From positions 37,583 to 101,582 of the forward strand of contig CANDAE010000013.1 in assembly GCA_947382645.1 (NCBI GenBank): 64,000 nucleotides of DNA, in the 5' to 3' direction. The position numbers and the translations under genes were made by a program. Source of the stretch: Suilimivivens sp009774465. Lineage in GTDB: Bacteria; Bacillota; Clostridia; Lachnospirales; Lachnospiraceae. The stretch's first letter is position 1. The number at the start of each line of letters is the position of its first letter. Positions 25,082 through 32,646 of this stretch are shown piece after piece. Below the pieces are notes generated by a model. The model worked only from the letters and a program-made list of their open reading frames with translations, was not told where the DNA came from and searched no databases.

Positions 25082-26932
25082 ATGAAAGCTGTTAAGCTGA
25101 AATCTTTTCTCATCATCATTCAAAGCTTTTTTACCACATGGGCACTTATGAAAGCAGGGCGCATGGAACCGGGCAATCTGTTGACTTTTGTATTCTTTCT
25201 CCTTATTTTCCTTTTTTACAATTATGAAGATAAATGCCTGTCCGACTATGAATTTGGCCGCAGGAAAATTCTTTGCAGAGTTTCCGGCTTTGCTGCCATA
25301 CTTTTTACCATACTGTATATGGCAGTAGATTCTCCTAAATACATAGAAACCCTGACCAGCCCTCTGTTCCGTTTTGGCATTCTCACTGCGGTTTTTCTGG
25401 GTTTTTCATTTTTATTTTACCGCCTTTTGGCATTTCTTTTTTTCTTTACCACAAATAAAACCCGTTTAAATAAACTGCTCTTTTCCAATCTCTATAATCA
25501 GCAGTTTTCAAAAAAATCCATAAAGGGATTTTTTCTGCTGCATCCCGGGTTATGCGCCTTTTTCTTATGTATGCTGTGCTGGCTTCCTTATTTTTTATAT
25601 CAATATCCGGGAATCATGACGCCTGACAGTATTGTCCAGTTTGAACAGGTACTTGGCGTTACTCCCTACAGCAACCATCATCCCTGGGTGCATACCATGT
25701 TGATCAAGCTGCTTTACACTATTGGCTATCAGCTCACAGGCAGTATGCTGATTGCACTTTCCTTTTATACCTTCTTTCAGATGTGCATCCTTGCCTTTAG
25801 TGTTTCTTACCTGATAAATACGTTAAAACTCTGCCGCATCAACCCCTGGATCTGTATTTTATGCACTTTGTTCTATGCGCTGGTTCCTTATCATGGCGTA
25901 TATTCCGTAACTTTATGGAAGGATATTCCTTTTGCCGCTGCTGTTCTCTGCTTTGGATGTGCCCTGCTGCGTTTCCTTCTTACGGACGCGGCTTCTTCTG
26001 CAGGCGGCAAAGTTCCTTATCTTAACTGTAACAGCCCAAAACAGCAGATTCTTAACTGGATCATTTATATAGTATCCGGCCTTATGCTGTGTCTGTTCCG
26101 CTCCAATGGCTGGTATGCCTTTTTGCTGTGTCTGCCGTTTTTGCTGATTCATTTCAGAAAAAAGGCAAAAATCATGTATCCTGTTTTATTTGGTATGCTG
26201 GGCGCTGTCCTTATCATAAAAATTCCGGTTATGAATGCTTTCGCTGTCACACAACCGGACTTAATTGAATCTTTATCCATTCCCACACAGCAGATCAGCG
26301 CGGTTCTTTGCAATGACCGGTACCTTGCGCCGGAAGAACTTGAGCTGATAGAAAATGTGATAGATCTGACTTATATCAAGGAGCTTTACAATCCTTATTT
26401 TGCAGATAATATGAAAGAACTGGTGCGGGCCGGAGATCAGTCCTATTTGGAAGCCCATAAGGGAGAATTTCTCAAATTATGGCTCCGCCTTGGCCTTCGA
26501 TATCCGGGGGACTATCTTACTGCCTATATCCGCCAGACTTATGGCTACTGGTACCCTGATTCCTTTTATCCGGTGGCAGACGCGGAAGGCGTCAGCGCAA
26601 CCTCTTTAGGCGTATCTCATACCCCTCTCATCCGCGGCCCTCTTGTGGTCAAAGGAAAGGAAATCGCCATAAAGCTGGGCGGAATGCTTCCCCTTTATGG
26701 CATTTTATGGAGCATGGGCGCTGCCTGCTGGGTGCTTATTTTCTGCATGGGAAATGTGCTCATCCGCGGCGAAAAATCAAAGCTGATTCTGTACCTTCCA
26801 AGCCTGGCTCTGCTTTTTACCGTACTGATTGCAACCCCTGTTGCCACAGAATTCAGATATGTATACTTTTTAGTTTTCTCTCTTCCCTTTTACCTGATTA
26901 CTGCACTGATACCTGTCCTGGAAAAACAGTGA
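25082..26932 (+). CDS. Polytopic membrane protein, DUF6020-like (possible GT-C type glycosyltransferase)
   Basis: 616 residues with about 12 to 14 hydrophobic segments and a charged extracytoplasmic portion (about 395-520). The segment LPYFLYQYPGIMTPDSIVQFEQ followed by YSNHHPWVHTMLIKL resembles the first loop of GT-C membrane glycosyltransferases, which carry an acidic catalytic motif there. I recall similar proteins as DUF6020 family, but cannot confirm it without a search. AGGAG lies eight bases before the ATG. The gene stands alone behind its own promoter. If it is a GT-C enzyme it would use a lipid-phosphate sugar on the outer face. Confidence 0.6.
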   Translation: MKAVKLKSFLIIIQSFFTTWALMKAGRMEPGNLLTFVFFLLIFLFYNYEDKCLSDYEFGRRKILCRVSGFAAILFTILYMAVDSPKYIETLTSPLFRFGILTAVFLGFSFLFYRLLAFLFFFTTNKTRLNKLLFSNLYNQQFSKKSIKGFFLLHPGLCAFFLCMLCWLPYFLYQYPGIMTPDSIVQFEQVLGVTPYSNHHPWVHTMLIKLLYTIGYQLTGSMLIALSFYTFFQMCILAFSVSYLINTLKLCRINPWICILCTLFYALVPYHGVYSVTLWKDIPFAAAVLCFGCALLRFLLTDAASSAGGKVPYLNCNSPKQQILNWIIYIVSGLMLCLFRSNGWYAFLLCLPFLLIHFRKKAKIMYPVLFGMLGAVLIIKIPVMNAFAVTQPDLIESLSIPTQQISAVLCNDRYLAPEELELIENVIDLTYIKELYNPYFADNMKELVRAGDQSYLEAHKGEFLKLWLRLGLRYPGDYLTAYIRQTYGYWYPDSFYPVADAEGVSATSLGVSHTPLIRGPLVVKGKEIAIKLGGMLPLYGILWSMGAACWVLIFCMGNVLIRGEKSKLILYLPSLALLFTVLIATPVATEFRYVYFLVFSLPFYLITALIPVLEKQ

Positions 26933-26956
26933 TTAAAACGTTTCCGCGCAGAATAT

Positions 26957-27682
26957 TTATAAAACCTTCGACAGAAAATCCTGCAGTCTTTCACACCTAG
27001 GGCTGTTAAAAAATTCCGCCGGCGTGTTTTCTTCCATAATGATTCCTTCATCCATGAAAAGCACCTTGGTTCCCACTTCTCTTGCAAAACCCATTTCGTG
27101 GGTTACCACCACCATCGTCATTCCTGAATCTGCAAGCTCTTTCATAACATCCAAAACCTCGCCCACCATTTCAGGATCAAGAGCTGAGGTAGGTTCGTCA
27201 AAAAGCATGACTCTGGGGTTCATGGCCAAAGACCTGACAATTGCAATCCTTTGCTTTTGTCCTCCGGAAAGCTGGCTTGGAAATGCATCTGCCTTATCGG
27301 TAAGGCCAACTCTTGCAAGCAGCTTAAGGGCGTTTTCCTTTGCCTCTTCCTTCCCCATCAGTTTAAGCTTTACAGGCGCTAAAGTTATGTTATCCATAAT
27401 GGAAAGGTTATTAAACAGATTAAAATTTTGAAAAACCATTCCCATATGTTCTCTGATCTTATCAATATTTATCTTTGGATCTGTAATCAATTGCCCGTCA
27501 AACCATATTTCACCGCCTGTTGGTGTTTCCAAAAGATTAAGGCAGCGCAGGAAGGTACTTTTTCCTGAACCGGAAGGTCCCACAATTACAATTTTTTCCC
27601 CCTGATGAACATGATAGTTGACGCCTCGCAGCACGTGGTTATTATCTTCAAATTTTTTATGCAGGTCTTTAACGATTATCAC
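26957..27682 (-). CDS. Polar amino acid ABC transporter, ATP-binding protein
   Basis: 241 residues with all ABC ATPase motifs: Walker A GPSGSGKSTF, Q loop VFQNFNLF, signature LSGGQKQRIA, Walker B MLFDEPTSALDPEMV and the H loop VVTHEMGF. It belongs to the GlnQ/HisP/ArtP group that energises uptake of polar amino acids. It overlaps the permease gene by 14 bases, so the two are translationally coupled. The ARG-box-like site before the operon suggests arginine or a related basic amino acid as substrate. Confidence 0.94.
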   Translation of the reverse strand: MIIVKDLHKKFEDNNHVLRGVNYHVHQGEKIVIVGPSGSGKSTFLRCLNLLETPTGGEIWFDGQLITDPKINIDKIREHMGMVFQNFNLFNNLSIMDNITLAPVKLKLMGKEEAKENALKLLARVGLTDKADAFPSQLSGGQKQRIAIVRSLAMNPRVMLFDEPTSALDPEMVGEVLDVMKELADSGMTMVVVTHEMGFAREVGTKVLFMDEGIIMEENTPAEFFNSPRCERLQDFLSKVL

Positions 27683-28370
27683 TTTTACGCAGTCTCCTCT
27701 CCAATTTATCCAATAGCACTGTCAAAATTTTAATAATGACAAAGTAAATTACCGCTGCTCCAATTAAGGGCATAAAGGCTTCAAAGGTTCTTGATGAGAT
27801 CTGATTGGCTGTTCTGGTAAGATCCGTCATGCTCACATAGCCTACAATAGCTGTTTCCTTTAGCAGGACAATAAATTCGTTTCCAATAGGGGGCAGCACA
27901 TTTTTAACCGCCTGCGGAATAATAATGTAAATCATAGTCTGGGATTTGGAAAGCCCCAGTGACCGCCCTGCCTCACTCTGTCCTTTATCTACTGCCAAAA
28001 TTCCCGCACGGACAATCTCCGCCACATAAGCGCCGCTGTTAATGCCAAAGGACAGCACTGCAACCAGTAAACCGTTCTTGCAGCTTGACATAATAATAAA
28101 CCACATAATTAAAAGCTGTAAAACAGAAGGCGTTCCCCTGATCACATCTATGTAAACATTGGCAATTCTTGCCCATACGGTCTTCTTTCCATTTCTTTTG
28201 GTGGAAAGCTTCATAAGAGCAATAACTGTGCCGATTATAAGTCCCAGAATTGCCGCAAAAAAGGCTATTTCCAATGTGACGCCCAGTCCTTTTATATAGA
28301 GCTTCCATCTATCGCCGGTGATAAAAGCCACTTCAAACTTCCTGCTTATTTCCTCGAACCACGCCTGCAT
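27669..28370 (-). CDS. Polar amino acid ABC transporter, permease
   Basis: 233 residues with about five membrane segments. It has the HisM-type permease signature (GRSLGLSKSQTMIYIIIPQAVKNVLPP), the EAA loop contacting the ATPase, and RGTPSVLQLLIMWF in the early region. It probably forms a homodimer, since only one permease gene is present. A hairpin (28396-28433) separates it from the upstream binding-protein gene and may lower its expression relative to that gene. Confidence 0.93.
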   Translation of the reverse strand: MQAWFEEISRKFEVAFITGDRWKLYIKGLGVTLEIAFFAAILGLIIGTVIALMKLSTKRNGKKTVWARIANVYIDVIRGTPSVLQLLIMWFIIMSSCKNGLLVAVLSFGINSGAYVAEIVRAGILAVDKGQSEAGRSLGLSKSQTMIYIIIPQAVKNVLPPIGNEFIVLLKETAIVGYVSMTDLTRTANQISSRTFEAFMPLIGAAVIYFVIIKILTVLLDKLERRLRKSDNR

Positions 28371-28395
28371 ATCATAAGTTCCTTTCTTTTTCTCT

Positions 28396-28433
28396 AAAAG
28401 AGGACAGCATGTATTTTTATGCTATCCTCTTTT
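28396..28433 (-). terminator. Intercistronic hairpin, possible attenuator
   Basis: AAAAGAGGACAGCAT (28396-28410) pairs with ATGCTATCCTCTTTT (28419-28433) with one G-U pair and an 8-base loop. It lies between the binding-protein and permease genes. Partial termination here would give the usual excess of binding protein. Confidence 0.6.
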
Positions 28434-28507
28434 ACAATTTCTTTTATCAAGTTAAATCAGCACATTCACCATAGGCTCTAAAAAGTACTGATTTCATCAG
28501 TATTTCC

Positions 28508-29335
28508 CTAGATGTAGGTTTCAACTAACTTATCAAAGGTTCCGTCTGCCTTGATTTCTTCAAGCGCCGCATTGATCTTCTCAGCTAAAGCGGTATCTCC
28601 CTTTGGCAGTGCAATTGCATATTCCTCTACGCCAAATTCAAACTGTGCCCCGTCAAGTGCAACCAACTGGTCTTCAAATTTGCTGGCAAATACAAGGGCA
28701 GGGTTCTTGTCAATAATTACACAGTCAACTCTTCCGTTCAGCAGATCGTTTACCGCATCCACACCCTTATTATACTGATTTACAGTAGTATCTGCAATAT
28801 CATCGCTTGCAATGAAATCTCCGGTAGTTCCAAGCTGAACACCGATTGTTTTTCCAACCAAGTCTTCTACTGTTGCAATTTCAGAGCCTGCAGGCACGAT
28901 CACAAACTGAACTGCCTCATAGTAAGGATCTGAAAAATCAACGGAACCTTTTCTTTCATCAGTTACAGTCATACCGGCAATTGCAATATCTATTTTGCTT
29001 CCAATAGAAGATACCAGTGATTCAAATTCCATGTTTTCCACTTCAACGCTCACACCGAGCTTTTCACCAATTGCTTTAATAAGCGCAATGTCAAAACCAT
29101 CCGGCTCACCATTGTCATCTACATACTCGAAAGGCGGAAACTCTGCATTGGTTCCAACAGTAAGCACACCGTCTGCCAATACATCTTCAACTGCCTCTTC
29201 TGCACCGGTTTCTTCCTGAGCATCTCCGCTTTCCTGTGCAGTTTCCACAGCCCCATCACTCTCCTTGCTTCCGCAGGCTGTAAGCATACACATAGTCATT
29301 ACACCCACAAGAAATAAAGCCAACAATTTTTTCAT
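28508..29335 (-). CDS. Polar amino acid ABC transporter, substrate-binding lipoprotein
   Basis: About 275 residues. Signal peptide with lipobox (CMLTACGS), an acidic linker (about 22-55), then a type II periplasmic-binding fold of SBP family 3: GTNAEFPPFEYVDDNGEPDGFDIAL, FSDPYYEAVQFVIV, GKTIGVQLGTTGDF and YAIALPKGDTAL. An Asp in GFDIAL and an Arg in a DERKGSVDFS context are typical ligand contacts for the alpha-amino group. It is exported and lipid-anchored. ATG 29335 has AGGAGGAG upstream. First gene of the transporter operon. Confidence 0.93.
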   Translation of the reverse strand: MKKLLALFLVGVMTMCMLTACGSKESDGAVETAQESGDAQEETGAEEAVEDVLADGVLTVGTNAEFPPFEYVDDNGEPDGFDIALIKAIGEKLGVSVEVENMEFESLVSSIGSKIDIAIAGMTVTDERKGSVDFSDPYYEAVQFVIVPAGSEIATVEDLVGKTIGVQLGTTGDFIASDDIADTTVNQYNKGVDAVNDLLNGRVDCVIIDKNPALVFASKFEDQLVALDGAQFEFGVEEYAIALPKGDTALAEKINAALEEIKADGTFDKLVETYI

Positions 29336-29351
29336 ACTTTTCTCCTCCTTA

Positions 29352-29365
29352 TGCATAAATATGCA
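29352..29365 (-). promoter_or_regulatory. ARG-box-like operator
   Basis: TGCATAAATATGCA fits the ArgR/AhrC half-box consensus TGNATWWWWATNCA and is embedded in a 7+2+7 palindrome (29351-29366). It lies between the promoter and the ribosome binding site of the binding-protein gene, where a repressor would block transcription. Confidence 0.5.
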
Positions 29366-29386
29366 TTTATTTCTATAAACACTACG

Positions 29387-29415
29387 AGTCTATCACGTTC
29401 AATATGCAAAATCAA
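29387..29415 (-). promoter_or_regulatory. Promoter of the amino acid ABC operon
   Basis: On the minus strand TTGATT (29410-29415), 17 bases, TAGACT (29387-29392). The start would be near 29380, just upstream of the ARG-box-like palindrome. Confidence 0.55.
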
Positions 29416-29492
29416 GGGGGTTTTAATTAATATGTAAAGAATTTAAAGGCTGCATACGTTAAGCTGCCAAATATGTGGAGACAATAATCTCT

Positions 29493-31334
29493 TTATAGCA
29501 TCACAATCATTTCCTTATCCAAATAAGCGGTGCTGCTTTTACTTCCTTTTGTAATGATCAGTTCTTCTCCTTCTTTTTTGCCCATGCGGAACAGTCCTGG
29601 TTTAATGCAGTATCGATTGGTACATGCTTTTTCCTCCATTGACTCCGAAATCACAATCCTGTAAAAGTCTTCTTCATATTTTACCAGGCAGCGTCCTAAG
29701 AAAAGCATCCGACCGTCTCCATTATCATTAAATACCCTTACGCTTTGTCTGAAATAAAGGAAAAGCAATGCCAGCAGCAAAATCAATAAAACAGCGCCGC
29801 CGGATACCACAATCATCTTTACCGCGGGTATATCAAAAAAGCTTATCTTTTCCAGCTCTTCCTTTACTATAACCTCTTCTGCCTGTGCCTTATATTCTTC
29901 CACCGTTACCTTTTGACTTTCCTTTATAACAGGTGATTTTTCCGGCGAAGGAAGCAGTTCTGTTTTTTCCGGTATAAATGCTTTCTTTGTTTTTGCTATG
30001 GGGTTTATGATTTCCCCACTATTTTCCGCAGACTCCGCTGCTTCTCTGGGGTTATCCATTTGCGGCACCGGTGATGCTTCTTCCTTATTTGAGCTGTCTT
30101 CTCCTGATGAAGAATTTCCTCCATCTTCCGGTGATGCTGTGGCCTGTGCTTCGGGTGTTGCTGCAGGATGCGGCTCTTTACCGGAATCCGGCGAAGGTGA
30201 CTGGCCAGGTGTCGGCGTCTGTCCGGAATTATCTTTTTCGATATTATTGATTAAAATACTGCTGCAAAGTCCAGACTCATCCACATCTTGGTTTTCCAGT
30301 CTGACCAGAACCGAATATCTGCCATTTTCATTTACTTCTATTTTCTCCCCGTTGCCAAGTACCTGCCCGGCTTCATTCTTCCACTCATAAGCAGGCACGC
30401 AAAGCTTTAACCTTCCTCCGGTCAAATCCTCCAGATGAACGCTTAAAACTGCCTTTTCCGCTTTTCCTTCGGTTTCATTTCTTACAATCAATCGCCCGCA
30501 AAGCTGGTTTTCTGTCAGTCCGCACCCTGTTTCATATCCGTCAACTGTCTTTTTGCAACTGATGAAATACCCCTCTATTTCCGTTTCTTTCATACCGCAG
30601 TCTGTAACATAACCATCTATGGTGTTCTCGTCCTTGCCACAGTTTTGCTGATATTCTGTAATGGTTCCCTCCGGTATCTGACAGATTAATTTCTGATAAG
30701 AATGGAGAGAGGGACCAACCGATCCACAGGTCAAGCAATAGCTGTAGATTCTTTCCTGCTGTCCCATGTCACAGTCATTATGCGTGGCAGTTCCCTTTGA
30801 CTTTCCAAAAGTAGTCCGTCCATGAGCAAAGCAGGTATCGGTCCAGGTTTCAAGAATGTTTCCATCCGGTGCATGATTCATCAGACAATCCGCCTTCTCA
30901 TAACATTCTGTGATGTGAGAATGCGTAATCTCCCCGTAACAGTCGCCGCCCTGTAATTCATCTCCCTGATGCTCATGATAAACAGGTTTTGTGTAGCATC
31001 CGCTGCCTTCACTTTCATTTCCTGCATGACTGTGATAAATGGGCGTTTGATAACAGGGGCCTCCGGATTTCTCATTTCCTTCATGTTGGTGGAAAACAGG
31101 ATCACTATAGCATCCTCCCTGCGCAGAGCTGCTTCCTGTATGTTTATGAAGTATCTGTGTGATAACCTCCGCAGGTGCCTGCAGATTTTCTCCCGCCCCT
31201 TCACTTCCATATACTGACAAAGGCACTCCTGCCAAAATACAGAAAACAGCCGCTGTGGAAAGCAGGCGCTTTATCGTCCTTGTGCATCTGTGCACTTTAA
31301 TTTTCTTTTTCTTTCTAAAAATAATTTGTCTCAA
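29493..31334 (-). CDS. Membrane-anchored surface protein with His/Cys-rich tandem repeats
   Basis: About 613 residues. I chose the TTG at 31334 because GGGAGG lies 8 bases upstream; an ATG nine codons earlier has no ribosome binding site and would include that site. A signal peptide is followed by four tandem repeats of about 20 residues (about 61-135) of the form GGCY-x-x-PVYH-x-H-x-G-x-E. A Cys-rich region follows (CLTCGSVG, then three DGY/EGY-x-x-x-C units), then a strand-rich domain, a long Pro/Ser/Glu linker, one membrane helix (about 507-528) and a cytoplasmic tail of about 85 residues. The repeats look suited to metal binding or disulfide cross-linking. No family recognised. Confidence 0.75.
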   Translation of the reverse strand: MRQIIFRKKKKIKVHRCTRTIKRLLSTAAVFCILAGVPLSVYGSEGAGENLQAPAEVITQILHKHTGSSSAQGGCYSDPVFHQHEGNEKSGGPCYQTPIYHSHAGNESEGSGCYTKPVYHEHQGDELQGGDCYGEITHSHITECYEKADCLMNHAPDGNILETWTDTCFAHGRTTFGKSKGTATHNDCDMGQQERIYSYCLTCGSVGPSLHSYQKLICQIPEGTITEYQQNCGKDENTIDGYVTDCGMKETEIEGYFISCKKTVDGYETGCGLTENQLCGRLIVRNETEGKAEKAVLSVHLEDLTGGRLKLCVPAYEWKNEAGQVLGNGEKIEVNENGRYSVLVRLENQDVDESGLCSSILINNIEKDNSGQTPTPGQSPSPDSGKEPHPAATPEAQATASPEDGGNSSSGEDSSNKEEASPVPQMDNPREAAESAENSGEIINPIAKTKKAFIPEKTELLPSPEKSPVIKESQKVTVEEYKAQAEEVIVKEELEKISFFDIPAVKMIVVSGGAVLLILLLALLFLYFRQSVRVFNDNGDGRMLFLGRCLVKYEEDFYRIVISESMEEKACTNRYCIKPGLFRMGKKEGEELIITKGSKSSTAYLDKEMIVML

Positions 31335-31391
31335 TTCTCTTACCTCCCTGTTGAAATTCATTTAAATGCTTTTGTTTTCAGACAAATAAAA

Positions 31392-31418
31392 CCTGTCCAT
31401 GAAACATCCATAGACAGG
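31392..31418 (-). terminator. Terminator-like hairpin in the leader of the surface-protein gene
   Basis: On the minus strand CCTGTCTATG and CATGGACAGG form a 10-bp stem with one mismatch, followed by TTTTATTTG. It lies about 45 bases after the predicted transcription start and 60 bases before the gene, which suggests attenuation. Confidence 0.55.
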
Positions 31419-31471
31419 TCATCCGTAACAATTCACATATTTAATTGGATTTCTAAGCGGTAAGTGTTTCA

Positions 31472-31500
31472 AGCATACCATGAGAAATCCTTTGTGTCAA
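31472..31500 (-). promoter_or_regulatory. Promoter of the surface-protein gene
   Basis: Minus-strand TTGACA (31495-31500), 17 bases, TATGCT (31472-31477). Directly next to the -35 box is a perfect 14-bp palindrome, ATACTAATTAGTAT (31501-31514), a probable operator shared with the divergent gene. Confidence 0.65.
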
Positions 31501-31554
31501 ATACTAATTAGTATCAATTCTTAAAAAAGCACTGTACAAAATTAAGAAAAAAAT

Positions 31555-31560
31555 TATAAT
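31555..31560 (+). promoter_or_regulatory. -10 box of the lipoprotein gene at 31567
   Basis: A perfect TATAAT ends 6 bases before the ATG at 31567. TGTACA at 31533-31538 is a weak -35 box. If used, the transcript would start at or next to the ATG, giving a leaderless mRNA. Confidence 0.4.
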
Positions 31561-31566
31561 AAGGAT

Positions 31567-32622
31567 ATGAATGCAAATATTAATTATCCATTAAGTTTCA
31601 TAAGAAAATCTTTTTTTCTGCTGATGCAATGTGTCTTTGTAATGCTGTTGATTTCCTGCAGTGCAAAAAGGCCGGCACCGGCAGACAGTTATATTCCAGA
31701 GGATTACATAAGGGAATCAGACCTGATTGACTTTGACATCTCTTCTTTAAATATTGTCCCCAATAACCCTCACCCCACTTTAAGCGTGCCTACCTATATT
31801 ACCAGAGTAGAGGATATCTATTTTATTGTGGACTGCTATAACGACCAGGTAATCTATCATGATAATTTAAATGATCCCTTATATGAATGGCAGGTTATGA
31901 CAAATGACTTATCCAAGGGGCATACCCTTGCCAGCGACGGAACCGTATACTTAATTGATGATACGGAAAATAACCGGATTCTGATTATGGAAAAGCAGTC
32001 AAATGAAAATGGTCAGCCAGTGTTTGTTCCCACACAGGAATTTTCAAACATAGGAGACCGGCCTCATTATATTATCTATGATGATTATACGGATACTTTT
32101 TATGCCTGGAGCTCCCAGAGCGGTGAGATGTACCTGTTCCGCCATGCCCCGGACAGTTCCCGGATGTATCTGACCGAGGTTCGCTCCATCCCGTCTTTAA
32201 ATGGTGTGTATGTCCGGTCCTTTACCATTATTGATGACCGTATTTACTTTGTCTCAGGCAATTCAAGTATTATAGAAGCGGATCTTTACAGCTTTAAGAT
32301 TAAAAAGGAATACCCTGTTCCAGCGCAAATGACAGGTATGATTCAGCTTACCAGAATTGAAGATTACTTTTACATCACCATATCCACTGATATAACAGGC
32401 AGTCAGGACTACGCCACCATGATACGGGTAAAAGACTTAGATGATCTGTCCTCTGGAAACTATGAGGATGTTTATAATAATTTTATCGGAGGCGGCACCC
32501 CATATTATATTACTCAAATTGATCAGATCTGGTATTTAACTGAGCATCGTCTCCCGGGACATTCCATTTGGAGTTTTCAAGTAGTAGACAATAAAATAAC
32601 TAACGTTATTCCAATTTATTAA
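31567..32622 (+). CDS. Putative lipoprotein with beta-propeller-like body
   Basis: 351 residues. A basic N-terminus and hydrophobic stretch end in a lipobox (LLISCSAK), so the protein should be lipid-anchored outside. The body shows regular short strands with repeats such as VYLIDDTENNRILIMEK, TFYAWSSQSGEMYLF and RIYFVSGNSSIIEADLYSF, consistent with a beta-propeller. No family recognised. It is followed after 24 bases by a membrane glycosyltransferase-like gene, probably cotranscribed. The promoter position suggests a leaderless transcript. Confidence 0.75.
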   Translation: MNANINYPLSFIRKSFFLLMQCVFVMLLISCSAKRPAPADSYIPEDYIRESDLIDFDISSLNIVPNNPHPTLSVPTYITRVEDIYFIVDCYNDQVIYHDNLNDPLYEWQVMTNDLSKGHTLASDGTVYLIDDTENNRILIMEKQSNENGQPVFVPTQEFSNIGDRPHYIIYDDYTDTFYAWSSQSGEMYLFRHAPDSSRMYLTEVRSIPSLNGVYVRSFTIIDDRIYFVSGNSSIIEADLYSFKIKKEYPVPAQMTGMIQLTRIEDYFYITISTDITGSQDYATMIRVKDLDDLSSGNYEDVYNNFIGGGTPYYITQIDQIWYLTEHRLPGHSIWSFQVVDNKITNVIPIY

Positions 32623-32646
32623 ATCAGGATTTGAAAGGATATGCTT

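Noticed and set aside
31335..31465. A named riboswitch in the leader of the surface-protein gene
   Set aside because: The segment before the hairpin is short and shows none of the core sequences of the riboswitches I know; reported only as an attenuator-like leader.
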